Position numbers and translations under genes: made by a program
Notes under the pieces: generated by a model
The model's input: only the letters and a program-made list of their open reading frames with translations
What the model was told of the DNA's origin: nothing
Database searches by the model: none
Assembly (NCBI GenBank): GCA_934647145.1
Contig: CAKUFB010000116.1
Coordinates: 1-8,202, forward strand
Direction: 5' to 3'
Source: an uncultured Clostridia bacterium
GTDB lineage: Bacteria; Bacillota; Clostridia; Christensenellales; Aristaeellaceae
DNA length: 8,202 nucleotides
In this document: positions 1 through 5,422 of the stretch, piece by piece
Numbering within the stretch: the first letter of the stretch is position 1
How the letters are laid out: the number at the start of each line of letters is the position of its first letter

Positions 1-2492
1 GTGTAGGAGATCTGGTCGGCCTCAGAAGCCTGCTCGTTGTAGCGGGAAATGAGGTCTGCGATTTTGTCCTTGTCCTCGAAGGTGGCGGCGTAGAGGCTGA
101 TGGTGGAGGGCGAATTCTCGTCCTGCACGCCCAGCTTCTTCAGGTTCTCCTCATAGGTGGAGTCGGAATAGGCGGCGGGCAGGTATTCCTCGAACAGGCT
201 GTCCACCTGCGCGTCCGTCAGCGCCTGCGCGTCCATGAGCGCGGCGAGCTGGTCGGTGCTCATCGCGCCCAGCTGAGTGGAGACCTGCTGCGCGTACTGC
301 TGGGCGATCTGCGCGGAGATCATCTCGCGGGCGTATTTTTGCTGCGTGTCCGCGTCCATCTGGTCGATGTAGGACTGCACCTGGCTCTCGTCCACGCCCA
401 TCTGCTGCGAAAGTCCCTTGACCATGGACTGGATGAGCGTCTCGCGGTCGGTGGAGGCGAGCGCCGCGTCGGTCGCCTGGTCGAGGTACTCCTGCGTGGG
501 GGTGGAGAGCAGCGAGGTGTACAGCGACGCCTTTTCCGCGGGGGAAAGGCCGGCGATGTAGGCCTTCACGCGCTCGGCCTTCTGCCCGGCGGTCAGCTCC
601 TGGCTCTCGTCGGTCTTGAAGGGCAGGCCGGTCAGCACGTCGGTCGCCGGGTCGTCCAGCTGCGCCCTGACCACGTCGCTCTCCTGCGCGCCCTCGATCA
701 GGTACCGGGTCAGCGCGGTCGTGTAGCCGATCGAGCCGGTCATGCTGGTGGCCACCGCGTCCGAGTTGGGTCGGACGATGGCGGAAATCTCGATGTCCAT
801 GCCCGCGTTCTCGAACAGGTAGTCAAGCCCGGCCTTGGTCGCGCTCAGGTCGGTATAGGTTCCGTTTTCCTGCTTCTGGTACAGCTCGGAGGACAGGAAC
901 AGCTTGCACTGCTGATTGCAGATTTCCTCATAGCTCCAGTGCCCCAGGCTGTCGGTGTCGATCACGCCGCCCGCGGAGGCGGTGCGCATGATCTCGACCA
1001 TGCGCTCCTGCGTGACCAGGCCCAGCGAATAGAGCACCATGTCGCTGACCTCGTTGTTCTTGTTGAGCACCAGCACCACCTGGTTGGCCTTGGTCGGCCA
1101 CTCGCCGTACACCAGATCGTACTGCTCCCTGACCAGGCCGCCGATCAGCTCGCCGTTTGTGCCGGGCAGCATCTCGTCCCACAGGTCATAGGCCGAGGTA
1201 TAGGCTGAGAACTGCTTCATGTAGGCGGTCACGTCCATGTTGTACAGCGCGCTCATCATGTCCTTCATCAGGCTCTGCGCGTCGCTGCGCACGATCTTGC
1301 CGTCCGCGTCGCGCACGTAAATGTTCCTGGTCAGGTCGTAGCCGTACTGGATGGAGGAGATGTAGCTCAGATCCTCGGTCTGGCTCTCAAGGTACGCCTT
1401 GAACGCGGCCAGGTTGTTCTTTTCGGACTCCATCGAGTTCATGGAGTTCATCAGCTCGTACATGACCGAGCTGGGGTAGACCGCGTCCAGGTCGTGCTGC
1501 GCCTCGCCGGACGCCTCCTCGTGCGCGCCGGAAATCGAGGCGATCAGCGTGGACATGTCCACCGTCTCGGCCTGCAGCGTGATGGGGTAGGAGGACAGCG
1601 TGTCGCGCTGCACCGCGTCGATGTAGCTCTGCACGCCCGAGGACACCGACAGAATCAGCGCGATGCCGATGATGCCGATGCTGCCCGCAAAGGAGGTCAG
1701 GAAGGTGCGCGTCTTCTTGGTCAGCAGGTTCTTAAAGGACAGCGACAGCGCGGTCAGAAAGGACATCGAGGTCTTGCCGCTGCGCTTTGCGGGGACGGAG
1801 GGAGCCTGCGCGCCGTCATAGGGCATGCTGTCGTCCACCACCCGCCCGTCCAGCAGGCGAATGATGCGGGTGGAGTAGCTGTTCGCCAGGTCGGGGTTGT
1901 GCGTGACCATGATGATCAGCTTATCCTTCGAGATTTCCTTCAGGATCTCCATGATCTGCAGGCTGGTCTCCGAGTCCAGCGCGCCGGTCGGCTCGTCGGC
2001 CAGCAGGATCTCCGGGTCGTTGACCAGCGCGCGGGCAATCGCGACGCGCTGCATCTGGCCGCCGGACATCTGATTGGGCTTTTTCTTCAGCTGATCGCCC
2101 AGGCCGACCTGCCGGAGCGCCTCGATTGCGCGTTTTCTGCGCTCGCCCCTGCTCACGCCCGACAGCGTCAGCGCCAGCTCCACGTTCTCCAGCACCGTCT
2201 GATGCGGTATCAGGTTATAGCTCTGGAAGACGAAGCCGATCGAGTGGTTGCGATAGGCGTTCCAGTCCGCCTCCTTATAGTCCTTCGTCGAGCGCCCGGC
2301 GATCACCAGGTCGCCGCTCGTGTACTGATCCAGCCCGCCGATGATGTTCAGCAGCGTCGTCTTGCCGCAGCCGGACGGCCCCAGTACCGACACGAACTCG
2401 TGCTCGCGAAAGCTCAGGCTGACGTCCCGCAGCGCCTCCACCCGCTCCTCGCCCAGGTCATACGTTTTGACAATGTGTTTCAGCTCCAGCAT
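1..2492 (-). CDS. ABC transporter, ATPase fused to FtsX/MacB-type permease (C-terminus off window)
   Basis: This is a membrane ABC transporter half with the ATPase at the N-terminus and a permease behind it. It belongs to the MacB/FtsX (type VII) class, which usually couples ATP hydrolysis to export or to extracytoplasmic mechanical work rather than nutrient import. The frame is open for 830 residues and runs off the left edge. Visible motifs are Walker A GPSGCGKTT (38-46), signature MSGGQ (142-146), Walker B LLADEP (D166, E167), and H-loop H198. A first membrane helix, with GIIGIALILSV at its core, lies at about residues 262-282. It is followed by a very large extracytoplasmic region of about 550 residues that is rich in helix-forming Q, A, D and E near 690-780. 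The FtsX membrane helices expected at the end are not in the window. The start at 2492 is preferred because MLELK matches where such proteins usually begin; an in-frame ATG at 2513 would add seven residues. The substrate is unknown. Confidence 0.93.
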   Translation of the reverse strand, partial: MLELKHIVKTYDLGEERVEALRDVSLSFREHEFVSVLGPSGCGKTTLLNIIGGLDQYTSGDLVIAGRSTKDYKEADWNAYRNHSIGFVFQSYNLIPHQTVLENVELALTLSGVSRGERRKRAIEALRQVGLGDQLKKKPNQMSGGQMQRVAIARALVNDPEILLADEPTGALDSETSLQIMEILKEISKDKLIIMVTHNPDLANSYSTRIIRLLDGRVVDDSMPYDGAQAPSVPAKRSGKTSMSFLTALSLSFKNLLTKKTRTFLTSFAGSIGIIGIALILSVSSGVQSYIDAVQRDTLSSYPITLQAETVDMSTLIASISGAHEEASGEAQHDLDAVYPSSVMYELMNSMNSMESEKNNLAAFKAYLESQTEDLSYISSIQYGYDLTRNIYVRDADGKIVRSDAQSLMKDMMSALYNMDVTAYMKQFSAYTSAYDLWDEMLPGTNGELIGGLVREQYDLVYGEWPTKANQVVLVLNKNNEVSDMVLYSLGLVTQERMVEIMRTASAGGVIDTDSLGHWSYEEICNQQCKLFLSSELYQKQENGTYTDLSATKAGLDYLFENAGMDIEISAIVRPNSDAVATSMTGSIGYTTALTRYLIEGAQESDVVRAQLDDPATDVLTGLPFKTDESQELTAGQKAERVKAYIAGLSPAEKASLYTSLLSTPTQEYLDQATDAALASTDRETLIQSMVKGLSQQMGVDESQVQSYIDQMDADTQQKYAREMISAQIAQQYAQQVSTQLGAMSTDQLAALMDAQALTDAQVDSLFEEYLPAAYSDSTYEENLKKLGVQDENSPSTISLYAATFEDKDKIADLISRYNEQASEADQISY

Positions 2493-2527
2493 CTGGCCCG
2501 CGTCCCCTTTCATTTTTCCATGCTGTC

Positions 2528-2556
2528 AGTATACAAAACTTTTGTGGATTCAAATC
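2528..2556 (-). promoter_or_regulatory. Candidate promoter of the ABC transporter gene, with a palindrome in the spacer
   Basis: Read on the minus strand, 2533-2528 is TATACT, five of six matches to a sigma-A -10 box. The predicted start near 2521 gives a leader of about 30 nt to the ATG at 2492 but only about 8 nt to the ATG at 2513. The -35 region is poor: TTGAAT exists but at a 14-nt spacing. Just upstream of the -10 box, 2533-2545 forms a perfect 13-nt palindrome, ACAAAA-C-TTTTGT, which could be an operator. This is a weak call from sequence pattern alone. Confidence 0.3.
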
Positions 2557-2557
2557 G

Positions 2558-2576
2558 CGCGGGCTGTAAGTCCGCG
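2558..2576. other. Small hairpin upstream of the ABC transporter promoter
   Basis: CGCGGGC (2558-2564) and GTCCGCG (2570-2576) form a seven-pair stem with a TGTAA loop. Pairing is complete on the plus strand because one pair is G-U; on the minus strand that position is a C-A mismatch. An A-run at 2580-2586 would be a U-run on a minus-strand transcript, but it lies before the hairpin in the direction of transcription, so this is not a minus-strand terminator. No function is assigned. Confidence 0.35.
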
Positions 2577-2616
2577 GTTAAAAAAACGAATAGGAAACGT
2601 TCGAGAGGCGGCCTTT

Positions 2617-2740
2617 GCAGGCTGAGCCTGCACGCACTTGCTGCCGCCGGACAGAACACGAAACCAGCCGCCATAGATTGAAGCGGCTGGTTTCTTCGAA
2701 TCCGCAGAGTTCCCTGCGGATTGACGGTCGGCACTGTCGA
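2617..2740. repeat. Hairpin-bearing intergenic repeat, copy 1
   Basis: This is the first of three related copies between the glycosidase terminator and the ABC gene. In plus orientation it contains a GCAGGC-TGA-GCCTGC palindrome (2617-2631) and a conserved CCGGACAGAACAC block (2647-2659). Next come a perfect 12-bp hairpin GAAACCAGCCGC/GCGGCTGGTTTC with the 11-nt loop CATAGATTGAA (2660-2694), and a second perfect 9-bp hairpin AATCCGCAG/CTGCGGATT (2699-2722). It is followed by a degenerate form of GTCGGC-ACT-GCCGAC. Copy 2 is nearly identical at an offset of 159 bp. There is no T-run beside the main hairpin, so it is not an ordinary terminator. Confidence 0.85.
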
Positions 2741-2746
2741 TTCGGA

Positions 2747-2806
2747 CAGGCTGAGTCTGCACCCACTTGCTGCCGGCAGGCTGAGCCTGCACCCACCTGC
2801 TGCCGC
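2747..2806. repeat. Tandem 30-bp direct repeat, two units
   Basis: Units 2747-2776 and 2777-2806 follow each other directly and differ at only a few bases. Each begins CAGGCTGAG and runs on to CACCCAC and TGCTGCCG. A third, separate unit is at 2618-2647, inside repeat copy 1. The second unit forms the left end of repeat copy 2, so copy 2 has an extra 30-bp module relative to copy 1. This looks like local slippage or unequal recombination within the larger repeat. Confidence 0.8.
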
Positions 2807-2899
2807 CAGATAGAACACGAAACCAGCCGCCATAGATTGAAGCGGCTGGTTTCTTCGAATCTGCGTGCTTCACCGCAGATTGATAGTCGGCACTGCCGA
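2776..2899. repeat. Hairpin-bearing intergenic repeat, copy 2
   Basis: This copy has the same layout as copy 1. A GCAGGC-TGA-GCCTGC palindrome starts at 2776, followed by CCAGATAGAACAC (a diverged form of the CCGGACAGAACAC block). The identical 12-bp hairpin with the same 11-nt loop is at 2819-2853. A second hairpin AATCTGCG/CGCAGATT sits at 2858-2881, and a perfect GTCGGC-ACT-GCCGAC palindrome at 2886-2900. In the second hairpin the pair that is C-G in copy 1 is T-A here, so both sides changed and pairing is kept. The following stretch to copy 3 includes another palindrome, GTCGGC-GGG-GCCGAC (2938-2952). Confidence 0.85.
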
Positions 2900-2953
2900 C
2901 GCGGGCAAACAAACTTCGGTGGGGGTCTGGGGGAGCGGTCGGCGGGGCCGACG

Positions 2954-3019
2954 CCCGCTTGCTGCCGCCGGACAGAACACGAATCCGGGAGCCATAAATT
3001 AAAGCTCCCAGATTCTTCG
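2954..3019. repeat. Hairpin-bearing intergenic repeat, copy 3 (diverged, stem rewritten)
   Basis: This is a shorter, diverged copy 162 bp from copy 2. The flank TGCTGCCG plus CCGGACAGAACAC (2968-2980) and the loop CATAAATTAAA are retained. The stem is now GAATCCGGGAGC/GCTCCCAGATTC (2981-3015) in place of GAAACCAGCCGC/GCGGCTGGTTTC. Eleven of twelve positions pair in Watson-Crick fashion; the remaining one is C-A on the plus strand but G-U on the minus strand, which favours a minus-strand RNA. The second hairpin is missing. Changes on both arms that keep pairing are the main sign that the structure matters. Confidence 0.75.
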
Positions 3020-3034
3020 TTTAGGAACCCCACC

Positions 3035-3069
3035 GCCTGCTTCGCAGGCACCTTCCCTTTCAGGGGAGG
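3035..3069. other. Two adjacent short hairpins downstream of the glycosidase terminator
   Basis: GCCTGC-TTC-GCAGGC (3035-3049) is a perfect six-pair stem. CCTTCCC-TTTCA-GGGGAGG (3051-3069) is a seven-position stem with one T-G pair on the plus strand. Neither has a T-run. They sit between repeat copy 3 and the terminator at 3099-3127. No function can be assigned. Confidence 0.45.
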
Positions 3070-3098
3070 CATATCGGCGACAGGTGAGCGGAAACGAC

Positions 3099-3127
3099 AA
3101 AAAACCTCCGGACAGAACATCCGGAGG
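3099..3127 (-). terminator. Rho-independent terminator of the GH16/glycosidase unit
   Basis: On the minus strand a perfect 8-bp stem CCTCCGGA/TCCGGAGG with the 7-nt loop TGTTCTG is followed directly by TTTTTTG, which is a canonical intrinsic terminator. It lies 166 nt beyond the stop codon of the glycosidase at 3293. The arm and loop contain the 12-mer CCGGACAGAACA (plus strand), which also occurs in repeat copies 1 and 3, so terminator and repeats share sequence. Transcripts of the glycosidase unit should therefore end before the repeats. Confidence 0.85.
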
Positions 3128-3228
3128 AAATGGTGTTTTGCGGACTGGCACCGAACCACGCCGCATTCGGGGAATGGCATTGCAATTACGTCAGACAAAT
3201 GCGGATCAAAGTGCTTTCCGGGTGGGGT

Positions 3229-3266
3229 CTGGGGAGGCGCCTTTCTCAGAAAGGCGGCCTCCCCAG
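3229..3266. repeat. Long inverted repeat just past the glycosidase stop codon
   Basis: CTGGGGAGGCGCCTTTC (3229-3245) pairs with 3249-3266 over 17 bp with a single one-base bulge and a TCA loop. This makes a very stable hairpin in the 3' region of the glycosidase mRNA. There is no U-run after it on the minus strand (the next bases are ACCCCACC), so it is more likely an mRNA 3'-end stabilising structure or an interspersed repeat than a terminator. The adjoining string GGTGGGGTCTGGGGAG (3221-3236) recurs with longer G-runs at 2918-2935. Confidence 0.7.
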
Positions 3267-3290
3267 CGTTCCCCAGCGTTCCCCAACGTC
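3261..3290. repeat. 10-bp tandem repeat, three units
   Basis: CCCCAGCGTT occurs twice in a row (3261-3270, 3271-3280), followed by the variant CCCCAACGTC (3281-3290). It begins inside the right arm of the inverted repeat and ends two bases before the glycosidase stop codon. It is probably a slippage product. Confidence 0.75.
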
Positions 3291-3292
3291 TC

Positions 3293-5401
3293 CTACAGCG
3301 TGACCTCCATGGGGGCGTCGGCCAGCCAGGCGGGCAGGCGGACGGAGAGTTTGGTGAGGGTGCAGTTCTCGCCCTTTTTGAAGGAGAGCTCGGTCAGCCG
3401 GCCGGACTGAACGCGGGCGTGGACGAGCAGGTCACCCTCGGCGGGCAGGGTGAACTCGACGTCGCCCTCTTCCTTGGCAAAGCCGGGCAGCAGGTCGACG
3501 GAGCCGGGGGTGGACTGCAGGAGCATATTGTGTACGGTGGCCAGGAAGATGCCGTTGGCGGTGGTGAACCAGGGGCGAAAGACGGCGCGCTCCTCGTTGA
3601 TCTCGAACAGCTCGCCGAAGCAGCCCTGGGAGGACGCGGCCTGGCGCAGGCAGGCGAAGGCGCGCTCGGGCTCGTGCATGCGGGCGTAGGCGACGCCCTT
3701 CCAGGCGGCAAACCAGGAGGACACGCCGCTGCCCACGGCGTACATGTTGCCGTAGGTGCCCTCGTACTTCTGGTAGTCCTCAATGGCGGCGCGCTGGAGC
3801 GGGTTGTCCTCGCGCTGGATGCGGTAGGGGAACAGGCCGCCGAACACGCCGATGCTCTTCTGCTCGCAGCCGGGATGGGGCACGTACTTTTCGCCGTCGT
3901 GGGGCAGGCCCTCGTACAGGCGCGCGCCCACCTCGTTCGCCTCGCGGACGAAATCGGGGTCAAGGGAGAGCAGCTGCGCGGCCTCGGCGGTGACCTGAAG
4001 GGTGCGGATGACGCTGCAGGTGGTCATGTAGGCGTTCTGCACGGAGGAACCCAGCCGCTCCCAGTCGGTGCAGCGGCCGATGATGGTCTTGCCGCCCTCA
4101 ATGCGATAGACCATGTGGCGCAGGTAGAACTCGGCGCAGGCGCGCATCACCGGCCAGGCGGTCTCCCTGAGGAACTCGCGATCCTGCGTGTACTGGAAGT
4201 ACTCCCACGCGCCGACGCTGATATTGGCCATGTGGAAGATGTGCTCATACCAGAAGCCGGGGATGGCGGCCTCCTCGCCGGTTTCGGAGGTCTCCCAGAC
4301 GTAGCGCGCCTCGTTGATTCCCTTGGAGGACATGCGCTTGACCGCCTGCGCAAGACCCGCCTTGCGGAACCTGGGCACGCGCCCGGCCAGCTCGCGGTGG
4401 TTGCCGGTCAGAAGGCCGATGTAGCCGAAGTACTCGTCATAGGCGAAGAACTTGCCCTCCCAGCAGTTGTCGCACAGGCCGACCGGAATCGACCAGGGGG
4501 TCGTCCAGCTCTTCAGGTCGTACTGGGCGGCGCGGTACACGTCCATCAGCCGCTCGTCGGCCAGATGAACCTGGCTCTCGGCGTAGAATTTCGCCCACTG
4601 GGCGGCATGCGAAGCGTACAGGCCGTCATAGCCCAGGCTCAGCGCCTGGCGCGCCTGCTCCTCGGCCACCTCTTCGTAGTTTTCCTCGTCGATGTTGTCG
4701 CGCAGGAGGACGAACAGGGTGAGGTCGCGCGCGCTGTCGCCGGAGAGAGAGAAGACGTTTTTCTCCCAGGAGCGGACGAGCGGCCGGTCGGCGAAGACCA
4801 GGATCACGCCCTCATAGTCCCACTGGCCGGGAACCGTATAGTGGATGCGCCAGCCGCCGGTCAGCGGGTCGGGCGCGGGGGAGACCTGCATGTAGCGCGG
4901 GTACTCGTCGGTATTTTCCTTTTTGGCCAGGCGGTAGGTCAGGCGGATGGGGCGCGTTTCCTTCAGCTCGAAACGCCTGCGCACGCACAAAAGGTTCATG
5001 TCGTGGTGAACGAACGCCTCGACGTTCAGCTGCTCGCCGCCCGCGTACAGGCACTCGGACAGCATGCGCGCGCCCTCGGTGTCCAGCGTCTGGCTCCACG
5101 CCTCGGGGCGCTCGGCCAGCCCCTCGATCTGCGCGCCCAGCTGGCCGAAGGGGATCAGGAAGCGCTGAATGGTGCTGACGTAGCGGCGGCCGCTCCACCA
5201 GATGTGGGTGCCGGCGTAGTTGCGCTTGTTCCACTGGTCCTTGTTGTCCTGCGCGATGAGCACGCGGTCGTCGGCGCGATCCAGCTCGTCGGGCTGAAAG
5301 GTGTGCGTGCCCATGAAGTCCAGCGCCAGCGACATTTCGCCGTTGGCCAGTATGGGGGGCGCGTAGTCCGCGCGGCCTTCTTTGGAAAAGTACTGTTTCA
5401 T
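3293..5401 (-). CDS. Six-hairpin glycosidase, GH95/GH65-like, specificity unknown
   Basis: This 702-residue protein resembles the (alpha/alpha)6-barrel glycosidases of the GH65/GH95 type, which hydrolyse or phosphorolyse glycosidic bonds with an inverting mechanism. The N-terminal part starts with PPILANGEMSLALD (15-28), where GH95-like enzymes have their 'LGNG' strand, and is a beta-sandwich to about residue 270. The helical barrel has CWEGKFFAYDEYF (313-325), ARYVWETSETGEE (365-377), TDWERLGSSVQNAY (445-458) and TTANGIFLATVHNMLLQS (613-630). VDLLPGF (635-641) opens the C-terminal beta domain. The acidic residues D446 and E448 are the best guesses for catalytic acids, by position only. No signal peptide or membrane segment is visible, so it should act in the cytoplasm. 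An AGGA element lies about 10 nt before the ATG, and the GH16 gene ends 21 nt upstream, so the two are probably co-transcribed. Which sugar it removes cannot be told. Confidence 0.85.
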   Translation of the reverse strand: MKQYFSKEGRADYAPPILANGEMSLALDFMGTHTFQPDELDRADDRVLIAQDNKDQWNKRNYAGTHIWWSGRRYVSTIQRFLIPFGQLGAQIEGLAERPEAWSQTLDTEGARMLSECLYAGGEQLNVEAFVHHDMNLLCVRRRFELKETRPIRLTYRLAKKENTDEYPRYMQVSPAPDPLTGGWRIHYTVPGQWDYEGVILVFADRPLVRSWEKNVFSLSGDSARDLTLFVLLRDNIDEENYEEVAEEQARQALSLGYDGLYASHAAQWAKFYAESQVHLADERLMDVYRAAQYDLKSWTTPWSIPVGLCDNCWEGKFFAYDEYFGYIGLLTGNHRELAGRVPRFRKAGLAQAVKRMSSKGINEARYVWETSETGEEAAIPGFWYEHIFHMANISVGAWEYFQYTQDREFLRETAWPVMRACAEFYLRHMVYRIEGGKTIIGRCTDWERLGSSVQNAYMTTCSVIRTLQVTAEAAQLLSLDPDFVREANEVGARLYEGLPHDGEKYVPHPGCEQKSIGVFGGLFPYRIQREDNPLQRAAIEDYQKYEGTYGNMYAVGSGVSSWFAAWKGVAYARMHEPERAFACLRQAASSQGCFGELFEINEERAVFRPWFTTANGIFLATVHNMLLQSTPGSVDLLPGFAKEEGDVEFTLPAEGDLLVHARVQSGRLTELSFKKGENCTLTKLSVRLPAWLADAPMEVTL

Positions 5402-5422
5402 CGGAGAACGTCCTCGCTTTCG

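Noticed and set aside
2545..2586. tRNA-like stretch (GATTCAAATC next to a CTGTAAG hairpin loop)
   Set aside because: The parts are in the wrong order for a tRNA, the anticodon stem does not pair properly around a 7-nt loop, and there is no acceptor stem or D arm.
2580..2610. Possible second terminator with a U-run at 2586-2580 on the minus strand
   Set aside because: Only a 4-bp stem (AACG/CGTT) precedes the U-run, too weak to call.
339..2681. Plus-strand open frames at 339-1208 and 1494-2681
   Set aside because: Both are antisense to the ABC transporter, whose Walker, signature and H-loop motifs are clear on the minus strand. Their composition is that of shadow frames.
2510..2912. Minus-strand open frames of 107 and 120 codons in the repeat region, the first overlapping the ATG at 2513 as ATGA
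   Set aside because: Both are made mostly of repeat sequence and have no recognisable domain. The ATGA overlap could suggest coupling but is easily chance, and the ABC start is more likely at 2492.
2617..3019. Possible CRISPR array
   Set aside because: Units are 120 bp or more, spaced about 160 bp, and contain their own hairpins; there are no short uniform repeats with unique spacers and no cas genes.
2578..3198. Minus-strand open frame of 206 codons through the repeat array, with a repeated SRFNLW motif
   Set aside because: It starts at TTG without a Shine-Dalgarno site, reads straight through a strong terminator, and the other two minus-strand frames are open too. The stem changes in copy 3 alter its residues while keeping RNA pairing. 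Such translations are probably spurious products of the repeat.
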